Shown here piece after piece: positions 48,011 to 60,404 of a stretch of DNA of 64,000 nucleotides. The translations under genes and the position numbers were made by a program. How positions within the stretch are numbered: the stretch's first letter is position 1; every line of letters begins with the position of its first letter. Origin of the DNA: Solen grandis (taxonomy: Eukaryota; Mollusca; Bivalvia; Adapedonta; Solenidae); the NCBI GenBank assembly GCA_021229015.1, contig CM037789.1:36274469-36338468 (forward strand), read 5' to 3'. The notes beneath the pieces were generated by a model. That model did not search any database, was not told the origin of the DNA, and was given only the letters and a program-made list of their open reading frames with translations.

Positions 48011-48289
48011 ATTAAAACAAACACTTCCCAGAAACAGTAATCAAAACCCAAACTCTTGCCCTGACCCAAACACCGACATATACAAGCTGAGACACGAATT
48101 TTCTATCTCTCAAGTTGTGGTATACAAAAACACATACACGCACAAATGATCATATATTGTAAACTTATGTTCAAAAGAAATAAAACCGAAGAGATATAAA
48201 ACACATCATTATAGGCGCGTGAACAGTTTGAATTTTACATAAATATATTTACGTTAATAGTAGCACTAATGAAGGATAAATACTTACTA

Positions 48290-48546
48290 GGGGGCCTCCG
48301 TGGCCGAGAGAGTAAAGTCGCTGACTTTAACACTCACTCAGCCCCTCACCGCATGGGTTCGAATCCCGGCAGGGTCATTCGGATTTTAAAGTGAGAAAGC
48401 CTTCCAGCTGCCTTGCGGTAGGTCAGTGGTTCTACCCAGATGCCTCCTTGCATTCGGGGTCTTCCTCCACCTGTAATTAGCTAGACGTCGCTATATGACT
48501 GAAATACTGTCGAAGCGACGGTAAATTTAAAATATAAAGTCAAGTC
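48290..48546 (+). mobile_element. tRNA-derived SINE with target-site duplication
   Basis: The head GGGGGCCTCCGTGGCCGAGA and a B box GGGTTCGAATCC are followed by a body with TCGGGGTCTTCCTCCACCTG and GACGTCGCTATATGACTGAA. It is flanked by imperfect 12-base direct repeats, AAATACTTACTA (48278-48289) and AAATACCTATTA (48547-48558). The homologous segment at 36640-36960 lacks it. Confidence 0.85.
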
Positions 48547-48826
48547 AAATACCTATTAACTGTCCTTTAATATGTGTCTTTATATATGTAGTCAATGTGG
48601 TAATATTTCGAAACACGTTTAGATATCTGCATAGGAGTGGATACAGAGAAACCGCATTACGCAGCCTCGCCGCTCGTTTGCATTTTTTTTTGGCCGACCT
48701 TCTATCACACGATTTCGTACCTCGTACACAAAATAGTGCACTCTTTGAAACGCCCTATTGTCGATTTATCATTTTTACTCTGGTATTGTTTTGTTATGTA
48801 GAGCTTCTTTATGTCCTTACATGTCA

Positions 48827-48886
48827 TAATGACTGAAATACAAATTGTACTTTCGGCGGGACGCTAATCCAATAAACAAACACATT
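48827..48886 (+). repeat. SINE tail relic
   Basis: ATGACTGAAATACAAATTGT then CGGCGGGACGCTAATCCAAT and AAACAAAC match the 3' end of the SINE at 50675-50962. Confidence 0.6.
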
Positions 48887-48986
48887 ATGTCTGCTATTGG
48901 CGATGCATCTGAGCGCTCACATCTATATGTAATGCAGACATTGCATATAAGTTCGGTAACGAAATATGCACAATATAAGTGTCATT

Positions 48987-48989
<3 letters not shown>

Positions 48990-49051
<62 letters not shown>

Positions 49052-49052
49052 C
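48990..49052 (+). repeat. (TA)n followed by poly-T
   Basis: About 15 TA units are directly followed by a T run of about 31. It may be the tail region of an inserted element. Confidence 0.9.
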
Positions 49053-49448
49053 ATTTTCATTTTCTCCATAAAGTTAAATAGAATTATATCAATATTGGTA
49101 ACTAATAAAATAAAACTGAGAAAAAAGATGCCAATTTGACGGAGCAAAATGTTATGATAAATATCTGAAAGTTTAGCTGATGGTTTTGGTGGTGGTGATT
49201 ATGGATGATGATGGTGTGTTTGTTAATGATGATGATAATGTCAATATGAAGGTACACATACACATTATATCACATGAGAGGATATGATGAGTGGATTATG
49301 ACATGTCGAATGTTGTGTCTGTAAATAAGATTTTAATGAAATAATCTTACCCCTTTTCTCAGTTTGATAAAAAAAGTGTTCCTGTGTGAATCGTTTAAGT
49401 TCCTTTTATACTATAGTATATTATTTTTTTTACATATTGAGGGTTTTT

Positions 49449-49455
<7 letters not shown>

Positions 49456-49506
<51 letters not shown>
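49456..49506 (+). repeat. (TA)n microsatellite
   Basis: About 25 uninterrupted TA units. Confidence 0.95.
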
Positions 49507-49508
<2 letters not shown>

Positions 49509-49701
49509 GCATTTCTGTCGGAAAACTAAAAGTGACCTCTCTCCTAGTTTGTGCCATTCTCTACACAAGACATCAGTAAAATCTCAGTCCTTATTTTCAA
49601 ATGAATATATTTAGCCATAACAAATCTGTTAATTATCAGTTTCCATACACGAAACGCAAAACATTCACGTATTATATTGCCATGCATGTAACTTTACTTA
49701 C

Positions 49702-51193
49702 CTTTTCCACAAAAACAAGGCCACATTTAGGGCAATTACAAGGACAACACTGACTGTCACTCCGGCAATTAGTCCTAGAGCATTTACAAAATACGACCAT
49801 TTTAAAAGTAATCGATGAAAACATTTTGATTGAAAAATAAAACGTATATGAATCTTATATTGGCCATTATTATTACAATAGACTTTATGAAATATCTTAA
49901 CTTTAGAATATGAGGGTCCTGCAAAAAAATGTCACTTTAATGCTTTAGATTTTTGTCAAAATGATTTATAAGCGTTCTTCCACTTTAAACAAAAAAGCAA
50001 TGTTTTGGTGCCTCGTTATGCCAAACTATTATCATTTTTCTGTAGGCGATGCTAATGAGAGTTATCCGAAGATTGTATTCTACAAAGCATTTTCTTCAGT
50101 TTTGAAATAGGCTTGAATCAGGTGGTTATTAACGAGATTGCTTTAACTCACACATGTTTAGACTGGCGGTTGCTAGTCTTACTTGGCGGTAAATCAAAAA
50201 CAGGTATTGTTAATTTGCATAATTACCTCAGCCGTAATCACTGCCATGTCTCATTCCGCGAATTCAATGCGACTGAGTACCTCAGTTTTACTAATATTGA
50301 GGTAAGGTCATGACCTCCTAAGATATGCAGTTTATCAATGGAACCTCACACTCCGGATCATTATCAATCAAATCAAAGCGCTCAAGGCACCGAGAGACTG
50401 TCGCCAGAGTTATCATGAAACAAAGAGCGAGTTAATCTGACTTACTAATGGTAACTAGAGCTGAGGAAAACATGTGGTGTTTTGACATTTGCCTTTATCG
50501 AGTTAAACCCAGCGTAAACAATATAATCAGCATTAAACTATTTCGTCATGTAAATCTTGCCGAGTCTCACAGTGCATTGTGCGCACTGGCTTGGACGCTG
50601 CTGTTACGGCTAATGTTAGCGATATCTTTCATCCACAATCGGACTCCTTTTTCTACTGCCTCCAAAGCAGCAAACCGACCCCGGTGGCCGAGTGGTTAGA
50701 GTGTCAGCCTCGGGTGCGGTGGGTCGTGGGTTCGATCCCCGGCTGAGACATACCAAAGTCGTGAAAAATGGTACTGTTATAGCTCCTTTGCTTGGCGCTC
50801 AGCAGAACTGGTTGGCCTGGTGTCAGGATAATGTGACCGGTTGTGGTATCATGCCACATGTCTACGGCGTGATACTGCAGTATGGCAGTACTATATCTGT
50901 CTCAAGTAGACATCGTCTCCAAATGACTGAAATACTGTTGGTGGGACGTTAAACCAAACAAACAAAGCAGCAAAGTTTGGGCTCTATCGTAAAAATGCTA
51001 TTAGTGATTACCTCGTAAACACCTGCAGTGATTAGAAATAAATTCACACGTTTTACAAAATTAATGAAATGATACAGAAACATGATCTGATGGCGTTCGT
51101 ACAAGTATAACTCACCAACATTTATCCTTTGTTTTATATCTGATATTTCCTTCGTTGTTGTGGTTGTTAAAGACGTTTCTGGTGTACTTGATT
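49702..51193 (-). CDS. C-terminal stalk and transmembrane exons of a membrane protein
   Basis: Two minus-strand exons join in phase. Exon 51193-51116 follows a CAG acceptor and ends at GTGAGT; it encodes a Thr/Ser-rich stalk (SSTPETSLTTTTTKEISD). Exon 49774-49702 follows CTCTAG and ends at GTAAGT; it encodes one hydrophobic segment (GLIAGVTVSVVLVIALNVAL, then FLWKR). The phase is 1 at the join and the reading frame is open across both. The stop-transfer KR is on the C-terminal side, so the stalk is outside the cell and the tail inside. Neuroligins and some cholinesterase relatives have such a stalk and membrane segment after the esterase domain, and esterase exons lie upstream on this strand at 60-64 kb. 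That link is inferred. The cytoplasmic exon was not found. Confidence 0.6.
50675..50962 (+). mobile_element. Full-length tRNA-derived SINE with perfect target-site duplication
   Basis: The 12-base direct repeats CAAAGCAGCAAA flank it exactly (50663-50674 and 50963-50974). The head (CCGGTGGCCGAGTGGTTAGA, B box GGGTTCGATCC) is tRNA-like. The body contains ATCATGCCACATG, and the tail GACTGAAATACTGTTGGTGG then GACGTTAAACCAAACAAA. It is the best-preserved copy in the window. Its head resembles a class II (Leu/Ser-like) tRNA, but the element is not a tRNA gene. Confidence 0.92.
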
Positions 51194-51639
51194 CTGTCCA
51201 GGTATGTGACATTTTAGAGTGCATCATTTCAGTCCATGGTGATACTTGTGAAACTATATTTTCAAATAAATTTGTCAGTTTGGTCAATAAACAGACAATA
51301 AAACACAATAAAAGCATATATGGATATAAAAACACAGAAATATGTCTGCAGATGATTTAGTGTCATATAAGTTAGCGGCGAACTATCAGCCTACGTACTG
51401 TTGCAAAATATTTGTCTACCATAATGAATTGCGCATTTTTTATATCTTTCCGCCTGTAAATCACGAAGACGTATCCACGAACTTTAACTGGTTTACAGTT
51501 ATGAAGGAGAACAATATTTGTGCACCTAAAAATTAATATATGCTGTGTTACGCATCAACATATCCCTTTTATATTTGTGAGCATAAACATTTTCTTCATC
51601 AGATGGTAGAATTTTGATTGAAACAGAATTAAAAAAAAA

Positions 51640-51656
51640 AATCAGAGAGAGAGAGA

Positions 51657-51703
<47 letters not shown>

Positions 51704-51714
51704 TACACACACAC

Positions 51715-51768
<54 letters not shown>
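51640..51768 (+). repeat. Compound (GA)n-(TA)n-(CA)n-(TA)n microsatellite
   Basis: A short GA run, about 20 TA units, a CA-rich middle and about 19 more TA units. Confidence 0.9.
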
Positions 51769-51770
<2 letters not shown>

Positions 51771-52681
51771 TCCAAATAACGAAAAGATATGTTTTTACAA
51801 TTTTAACTGAATATATTTCGACAAATCTTTATATCGTTCTGAAAACATTAATAGCACCGATAGGTTTCTTTGCTAAATGATGGAATTCTTTGGAGAAAGT
51901 TGGTTTGTACGTGTATTAAGAAACAGACGACCTGTCTGGAAGCGGTTACATGCATATACTTCGTGTGCGTTGGTACTGTGGCAGTTAACCTGACGCAAAA
52001 CCGCCTTGAAATGAATATGCATATCGGTTTTACCAGTAAAAAGCTGTACAAACCTCCGACAAACACATGCACATGCACGTAATCTAGTTACATGCACCTT
52101 TAGTTTGTTCAACAACCTCCGACAAACATTCGGGCGGGGATATAGCTGCTTTTGACGTCATGTTTATTGTATAACACACAAAAAAAATCAAATTAATACA
52201 CCGCCGACTAATGTACGAGGTATTTGCGTTTTGTATGACAACGCAGAGGTCCACAAAATGCTAATCTGTCTTAAATATATTGAAGAAAGTTCCACACCTA
52301 CCATGTATCCCGAGTTTGGTCCTCATGGGTTTTTCAACGTATTCTGAAGACTTCAAATGAAAAATATAGCATCTCTTTACAGCCGAAAAAACATTATAAA
52401 ACAAGTGCCCGCGTCACCCATCATTCAGTGTCACAAAGATGCATTTATCACTTTTGAAGAGATGTAACAATGAAAAGAAAATTATGGTCTATGACTCAAT
52501 TTAAATTTTCCAGCTGCTATTTCATGAAAATAATAGGGTAATTTACACAATAAAGATTGTAATATGAGAAATTTAATATTAATTTTCATTTTTTTTTTAT
52601 CAAAATCATTGGTAATAAGAGAAATGCAAATGGTCTAATAATAACCTCGCTTACTGGCTCCCATGTGTCCAATTATTTTTA
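51769..52681. other. Gene-less stretch
   Basis: Overlapping open frames on both strands at 51848-52115 have no domain, signal peptide or splice context. A short direct repeat, ACCTCCGACAAACA, occurs near 52051 and 52116. Nothing else is supported. Confidence 0.45.
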
Positions 52682-53975
52682 GCTCACCTGAGCACAAAGT
52701 GCTCAAGGTGAGCTTTTGTGATCGCCCTTCGTCCGGCGTCCGTCGTCCGTCGTCAACAATTTGCTTTAAACGACATCTCCGCTGGACAGAATTTAATGAA
52801 ACTTGGCTGGAATGTTCCTTGGGTGAGGCTCTACAAAAGTTGCTAAAATAAAGTTGATCCATGAAGAACTCTGGTTGCCATGGCTACAAAAAGAAAAATA
52901 ATTTGAAAAATATAAAAATCATCTCCTTCAAAACTACTGGCCAGATTTCAAAATAATTTGGTACAGATATTCCTTGGGTCAACCTCTACCAAAGTTGCTA
53001 AAATTATTTCGATCCGTAAAAAAACATGGCCGCCAGGGGCGGGGCTTATTTGCCTTATATGTATATTGAGAAACCTTTAAACAGGATCTCCTCTGAAACC
53101 ACTGGACAGAATTTGATTAAACTTGGCAGGGATGATCCTTGGGTCAACCTTCACAAAAGTTACTAAAATAAACTTGATCCATGTAGAACTCTGGTTGCCA
53201 TGGCAACAAAAAGAAAAAAAATGAAAACTTTAAAAATCATCTTCATCAAAACTACTGGCCAGATTTTAAAATAAATTGGTACAGATGTTCCTTGGGTCAA
53301 CCTCTATTAAAGTTGCTAAAATTATTCCGATCCGTAAAAAAACATGGCCGCCAGGGGCGGGGCTTATTTGCCTTATATGTATATAGAGAAACCTTTAAAC
53401 AACATCTCCTCTGAAACCACTGGACAGAATTTGATTAAACTTGGCAGGGATGATCCTTAGGTCAACCTTCACAAAAGTTGCTAAAATAAACTTGATCCAT
53501 GTAGAACTCTGGTTGCCATGGCAACAAAAAAATGAAAACTTTAAAAATCATCCTCTTCAAAAGTACTGGCCAGATTTTAAAATAAATTGGTACAGATGTT
53601 CCTTGGGTCAACCTCTACCAAAGTTGCTAAAATTATTCCGATCCGTAAAAAAACATGGCCGCCAGGGGCGGGGCTTATTTGCCAAATATGTATATAGAGA
53701 AACCTTTAAACAACATCTCCTCTGAAACCACTGGACAGAATTTGATTAAACTTGGCAGGGATGATCCTTGGGTCAACCTTCACAAAAGTTGCTAAAATAA
53801 ACTTGATCCATATAGAACTCTTGTTGCCATGGCAACAAAAAGAAAAAAAAATGAAACTTAAAAAATCATCTTCTTCAAAACTACTGGCCAGCTTTTAAAA
53901 TAAATTGGTACAGATGTTCCTTGGGTCAACCTATTTATCTCAGGTGAGCGATTTAGGGCAATCATGGGCCTCTTG
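52682..53975 (+). mobile_element. Tandem-core element with asymmetric terminal repeats
   Basis: The 5' end GCTCACCTGAG (52682-52692) has an exact inverted copy CTCAGGTGAGC (53939-53949) near the 3' end. This is followed by a degenerate hairpin around GGGCAATCATGGGCC and TCTTG then TTT. The core holds about three tandem units of roughly 315 bp with AAGTTGCTAAAATTATTCCG, CATGGCCGCCAGGGGCGGGG, CCACTGGACAGAATTTGATT and CTGGTTGCCATGGCAACAAA. The 5' part has CCGTCGTCCGTCGTCAACAA as in the element at 40960. No genes are present. Confidence 0.75.
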
Positions 53976-56034
53976 TTTAAATCTTATCAGTAAAGAAATC
54001 GATGTTTGATAGGACAAAAACGGCAATTTATGAATTACACCTGCGTCTGCCTATTAAAATATCTGAAGTGGTGAATCTTGTGATATGTTGCTTTTTTATA
54101 ATCAGTGACTATATATACCGCAGATATTGCAGACAATATTTTACTTATTCTGCAGGTCTATCATCAGGTAAATACTTTCATTCTCTCCCTTATCTATTTG
54201 TTTTAATTGTATGAAGGTACATTTGATGTTATTACAACATCGCCCTTCTGTTACTTGTAAAGATTATATGTCGTTTGTATGCTCGATTTTCCATAATTTC
54301 GCTCACTAACTAAATTTGCAATATTAAAAAATAATGAGAAAGGTTGGCTAGATAAAAACGATTTTTAAACATCAAACCGTACTTCCACCATTCAGCACTA
54401 GGTAACACTTGTATATTTTAAATTGGGTAATTTGTCAAAACGTCGGTAAAACTCGATATAGACTTAGTGGGAACCCTGCTTAAGATATGTTCTGTCAATA
54501 GCGATTCGCGAATAACTAGCAAGAAAATTGAGGATTTTCCAACATTTGTCTATGTTTTCGATCGCGAAATACGCTCCCTGTAACAAAACACTAGACATAT
54601 TATCCTGTATTTAAACACTTCATAATAACTGACTTAAAATTAAAACCTTAATGAATTATATTATTAGCCACTACACTTGTGACTATATTTTGTAAAGAAT
54701 TGTCATGCCATATTTTGAATTCAGGAAAAATATATTCTAGTGATTGAGAATATTATTTCGAAGGCATATTAAAGTTTGAAATGAAATTCGAAATGTTGTA
54801 CACAAAGTATCTTCCAGGTGGAAATTCTAATTATTACCATATTGTGTGGAAGCTGAAACCTTAGGTAAGTGTTGTCTACTTTATACATCGAAAGATGGTT
54901 ATTCTTGAATGTGGTTATTGTCAGGTTGGTTTTTGTTTACTAAATATGCAAATTCAATAAAGGGAACCATGCTAAACGCACAGATTAACAACTCTTCTTT
55001 GAATCTTTATCAGAATCCACGAATGAATACAACAGCACTACATTATTGAATTTTAACCCAAAACAATTTATAAAAAGGAGTTGTTTATCTGAGTATATAT
55101 GTATATATTTAATCTAATAAATGGAAAGTCAGAGGCATTTATATGGTCAAAACTCAAAATTTGGACAAATTTCACAGATTGAACTAATTTTTTTATTCAA
55201 AAGTCTTATTTACATCCTAGATACATACTTGTCGATTTGTTAAACAGAAGAAAAGTATAGAAAACGAGTGGGATAGGCATACTTAAAACTGTGCACTGTA
55301 TACCTAATTGCAAGACTTTATGCTAACCGCATATATTATAATTTGGTTTATTAATGTATTTGATTGCATCATTCGTAAAATTAGATTTCCCAGCTTAAGA
55401 TATGTTCTCTCAAATATGCATTATTCGAATCCAAACATTTAATTATAACTAACAACTAAGATAGTCAATAAAGTTGTGAATATGTATTTTCATTTTCAAT
55501 AATGTTCGTTGAAGATATAATCTTCAGTTTTCTCTTCAAGATTCACATGTGTATGTGTATGTCTAAGCCGCATTTTGTGTGTGTTAGAAGCACATTCGTA
55601 AAAGGAGTCTCCAAATACACTGACATACTCTCAGCGGAATGTTAAACCAAATGAACAACAAAATAAGCACATAAACACAGCCATAGTATAATGAATTGGC
55701 ATTCCGTCCTTGCTGTGTAATTTATGCAAAAGGAAAGGGTTTATTAACTTTTAGATTTTTTAGATACCTGTTTGTACCTATTCGGCGCCGGCTTCCGATA
55801 AGATTACAACCCGAGCTTTTATTTATCTCGTTTTCTAGAGAAATTCATAATCATTCCATGATGTTTGGTTTGGTAAAACATATATATTTCCCTTATTGTA
55901 TATAACAGTTTATAAAAATAAGTTTTAAAATTATTATCAAAAGTGAAGAAACAACGACGGATAAATATCAACCTGACATACACATACTTTTATGATACCG
56001 ATAATAACCATGTAACCATAAAATCTTTAAAAAT
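53976..56034. other. Gene-less A/T-rich stretch with SINE tail relic
   Basis: No exon is supported; short open frames at 54002-54214 and 55696-55905 have no domain. A SINE tail relic (GTCTCCAAATACACTGACAT then GCGGAATGTTAAACCAAATG) is at about 55600-55662. Confidence 0.5.
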
Positions 56035-56844
56035 AAGACTGCAAAAAATGTAAAGCATATGAAGTATTCGGTAACAGACTGTAATCGCAATTACAATGAC
56101 GGTAGCACTGTAACATTCATGAAAAAAATCCTAGAAAAATCTGGCTTATCATGAAATGAATACTGTCTAAAGTATTAAAATAATTATTTGACACTAAGAA
56201 GAGGTCAAAGACTAATGTGTGTAATTTTGTCATATAAAAACGATATTTACACGAGATAATTCAATACAAAATCAATAATGGACAAATGTGTGTTTATGTG
56301 TGATTTTTAACAGTTGTAATGCAAGCAACCAATGTAAAATTTAGTTACATATATGATATTACAAATTAATTGACACCATTCTACATTATCAAGTACTTCA
56401 TAAACAACAAAAACATATATGTATACATGTTGGTTTGTAACATCACGTGTGCTTTGCATATGGTTGAGTTGTCATGTGTGCATGCCTACGCGTTTTGGCA
56501 AATGTCTATGCATATTTGCATATGCATATGTTGTGCTTATGTTGTAATTAGTTCGTGTGTGTGTGTGTGAGTGTGTGTGTGTGTGTGTGTTGTCATGCGG
56601 GCGTGCATGTGCGTGTGGTCATGTGTTATTTCCGAAATCCGAAATATTTTGTTCATTTTTCGATAATATGATATTTTGATAAAAAGAAACAACGATCTCA
56701 TTGATTATACCAACAATATAATGATAAAACGAAAAAACGATCTCATTGACTATACCAACAATATAATCTTAACATCTTCTTTACATATACTTTGATTATT
56801 TTACACTCAGTCGCTCAACTGACTGGTTGAATTTAATTTCAGAT
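56035..56844 (+). repeat. Segmental duplication, copy 2, 5' flank of SMB gene
   Basis: This is the counterpart of 35220-36008: GTAACAGACTGTAATCGCAA, GACGGTAGCACTGTAACATT, TGCATATGCATATGTTGTGC, a longer GT microsatellite (about 56557-56590), then CGAAATATTTTGTTCATTTT. A 35-base local duplication (AAACAACGATCTCATTGA and AAAAAACGATCTCATTGA) is specific to this copy. Confidence 0.8.
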
Positions 56845-58897
56845 ATGCGTTCTTCAATATCGACACTCCTGGTTGTACTCTTTACCAATCGCATTTGTCA
56901 CGATATTTACTCTAAAGATGTTTTCGCTGTCGACTTTCCGACCTCTCTCCAGGAATATTGTCCGTACACAAAATTCTGTGATCGAGTTGCAGTTTTGAAT
57001 ACAACACACCCGAATAAGATCCCATGCTGTATGTCCTGCTCTTGCGACCAAGACTGTGGTCGCTTCGGCAAGTGTTGCCTGGACAAGTTTAACACTGTCC
57101 GGTTGACAGAGATTGCAAAGTGTAAGAAACCAGCCATCAAACCTGTCGAAACAGCATATTTACCCTCTTATTATATGATTAACACATGCCAGGACACACA
57201 TTTGGGCTGCGTAGACGAGACCAAAATTGAGATGGATTATTTTCATCCTGTTTCATCAAAAAGTACAGGATACATATATTTCAATAAACATTGTGCAGAA
57301 TGCAACGGCGCCCTTGATTATGTACCGTGGAATATTTCTCTTTACTGTTCAAATACATTCGATACCAACAGAAATTGGTCACCATGGTCAAGTCTTGCAG
57401 AATTGTTGAACGGCAAACGTACGGAACTTTGTTTTTTACTTTTTCAACCCCCTGAATTTTTCTACCCAGATAATCTGCAGTGCTTTGGTGTGCAACACAA
57501 ATGTGACGGTAAAAGTGTCCTCGTACAAGATAATCCTGATCTTATTGAGATGTGTGAGTCTTTTAATGCATCTTACAGCACTAACTTTTTATCTGGGCGT
57601 ATGTTTTACAATATATACTGCTACTTGTGTGATAGCCTGTACAACGAGTATCTAAATACATTTTATCAATGTGTGAAGCCGAATTTTATTGGAAAAGGAA
57701 GCGGGACATCTGCATTTACTGCAGTAGTGGATTACACATCTCTAAAACCTGAACATGTTCGTGAAGTAGTCGGGTCGGACAAAAGCGGATATTATGATGA
57801 TCAAGGATGTAAAAGTAGAAGCATGTGGGATACAGTGTCTGTAAGTTAAATTATATAAAGATTACTTGAACTAAGTACAAATCGAGTACATTATTATGTA
57901 TATATAAACACTGATAAATTGTTTAAGCAGAAGTCTTTTAGTTAATTATTTGCAATTGAAAACAATTGCGGACAGTTGGACTTTAATTTTTCTGTGTGTT
58001 TTGCAGAATGTATGCCGGCAAATTTTGTGTCCAGAAGGGCGCATGTTACGAGATGGTGAATGCATCCTCTACAGTGAACATTGGAGGGCAAACCCATTTC
58101 TTATCTACGTTCGGCTCACGCCAACAGATCACGAAGACCGAATGCCTGTTTCTTTTCTTACATCATTGCCTAAACACGAAAGCTCAGTGGACTCAACGTG
58201 GCTTGATCGCGGTGACCTACAAACTTGGAAAGCCATTGTTTATTACAACGTCATGCCCGATGATCTTTATATATCCTATCTTGTTGTGAGTTTGTTTTCC
58301 ATTTCAAACCAAAAATCCTCGAAACTATTACAAAACATTGAAGAGTCGATGTCGAAAGAATGGAAAATTATGCTTAATAATAAAACATTTAATTTTACAG
58401 TTAATTTTAACAAATTTATCAGTTATGATTATGTCAGTTATGATTATTTGAATGCCCTTAAATATTTTAATCGTTATTTTGTAGCATTTCATCCTGATGG
58501 AATTTTATCTAGTGCGATGGAAGATAACGTAAAGTATTTAATACTTCCAGTCACTAATCATTATTCACCTACGTTAGGGGAAACCTTAGACTCACCGGGG
58601 AAAGTCATGATTGTGCGTTCATACTTTTGTGAACAAGTACTTTTTGAGTCTGATGAGTTTGCAGATTATAAGAGCACAGTGAACATAACCGCTCATAACA
58701 TGCTCTTAAGAGATGGTGAATTCATTCGCATATCTGGCCCTTCCCCGTCCTTGAATACAAGCAGGATTAAAGTGTGTGTTTCTCTGTTTGGTAAGCGACT
58801 CCAGCGAATGTCAAACTCCAGTAGGAATTGGTCATTTAACACGTGGTGTGTCGTTTATACAATGATGGTCAAAAAGTTGATAAATCAATTGATTTAA
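56845..58897 (+). CDS. Secreted/ectodomain protein with somatomedin-B-like domain, two exons
   Basis: Exon 56845-57840 ends at a perfect GTAAGT donor. Exon 58007-58897 starts after TTTTGCAG. The join is phase 0 and gives 628 residues. The ATG at 56845 follows an ATTTCAG acceptor by two bases, so a 5' UTR exon is likely upstream. Residues 1-23 form a signal peptide. A somatomedin-B-like cysteine set spans about 39-82, with the diagnostic CDQDCGRFGKCCLDKF at 67-82. More Cys pairs and several N-glycosylation sites follow. Exon 2 opens with CPEGRMLRDGEC at 340-351. This layout resembles extracellular parts of lophotrochozoan Methuselah-like/adhesion GPCRs. A donor-like GGTAAGCG at 58790, after VCVSLF, may be the true exon end, in which case the last 36 codons would be intronic. 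No seven-helix exon was found. AATAAA at 59118-59123 could end the transcript. Confidence 0.75.
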
Positions 58898-59117
58898 CAA
58901 GAAAGATAGCATTTTGTTTTTTTACGATGCTGTTCAGAAATTATGTTTTCATTAAATCCTATGTATATGGGTGATGTGTGCAATATTTGTCACACTCACT
59001 TTGATATGGGGTCATTTCTATTGGTAAAATATTGAGCTGGACACAGAATTAGGTCGTTGACTCCCGAACGGTGTGAACTAGAACCTTAAGTCTAAAGGCA
59101 CAGTTTCTAATGCTATA

Positions 59118-59123
59118 AATAAA
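59118..59123 (+). terminator. Candidate polyadenylation signal after SMB gene
   Basis: AATAAA lies about 220 bases after the TAA at 58895-58897. A/T-rich context makes chance matches common, so this is only suggestive. Confidence 0.3.
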
Positions 59124-59807
59124 TGTTGCCTTACGATTTCATAATTCTAGCAAGAACTAGAGTATAATCTCATAGGCATATTATAGTTTTACAGTCAAGA
59201 AGCTATCTGAATTCTCCGTTAGTATCAAGTGATTTTTTTAACAAATCATGATATACATAGTTAATCCAGCGCATCTTCTTTTTTAAATTATCGAGTAATT
59301 ATTTCCTGAATCATTTCATTCGTATTACTCGTATTCTTATTCATATCTATTTTCAGACCCTCTATAGATATTTTACTTATTCAATCACTTGAATAAATGT
59401 ATGAAATGAAACCCAGGAGATTTTTTATTCAAGACTCCACTACAATCTTACTTAGCATATGTTACTGTCGGGTACAAACGATATGTAACGTTAACATTTC
59501 TGGTATATGTAAATGAATAGTGTTCAAATAAATGACAATTACAACAAATTATATAAATTTTGTTAATTATCTAAAGCATGCCGAATTCCACAAGCATGAA
59601 AATGCATGTACATTAGTCATCTCGATGATATTCACTTTTCTTAGTCCTAACATTGAAAGTGATGTAGAACTGCACACATTAACAAACCAAATATGTTCTA
59701 AATGAGCTATATACACGAGCAGTATATATTTGGTAAATCAAATATGAGTAGCGATCTAGAGTATGGGACTTGTGATTTGCTTCCCCTATGATGATTTAGG
59801 GCAATCT

Positions 59808-59808
<1 letters not shown>

Positions 59809-59862
<54 letters not shown>
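59809..59862 (+). repeat. (TA)n microsatellite
   Basis: About 25 TA units with one AA interruption. Confidence 0.95.
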
Positions 59863-59869
<7 letters not shown>

Positions 59870-60404
59870 TATTATTTATATCTAGAACAGTGTCTTTATT
59901 GTTTCTGTATCCATTTCATATGGTTAAGTAAGATACGTTAGTACTGTTAAAGGTAACACTGGCAATGACGTCACGCTGGTACTAGCTACGTCCAAAATTT
60001 TTGACGCTTGGAATCGCTCCATTGTCCATGTACCTTAAATTGGTTATTTAAATTTACTTCTGTGACGTCACCATATAATTCGGCAAATGAGCTATCAGGG
60101 ATGGCTGAACTCTCTGGATTTGGATCTCCGGTGATATGTACAGAGATGGTTAATTGTTTGATTGTAACAATGTATATTGTTTCAAAAGTTGTCAAAGAAA
60201 ATGTATGTCACACAGACGAAGATTCAACTTCAATTCGTCGAAGCTGAAAGGGTCAAAACTGAACACCCCAAACACTTAAATCATTCTGTATGGGTCTTAT
60301 GTTTATCAGGACTCTGTTGTTGAATCATGTTTAACAACAAACGGCATTGTTAAAGCTTAATCGAGGAGTACACAGCAGTTAAAGATTCACATAGGAACAA
60401 TAAA

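Noticed and set aside
44677..48015. Repeated frames with FDLVTSKSIGFIYW-like text
   Set aside because: They read through 150-160-bp tandem units of a Helitron-like element. Frames shift between units.
50681..50760. tRNA gene (class II-like head)
   Set aside because: The tRNA-like head is part of a full SINE with a perfect 12-base target duplication. The acceptor stem is not closed as in a tRNA gene.
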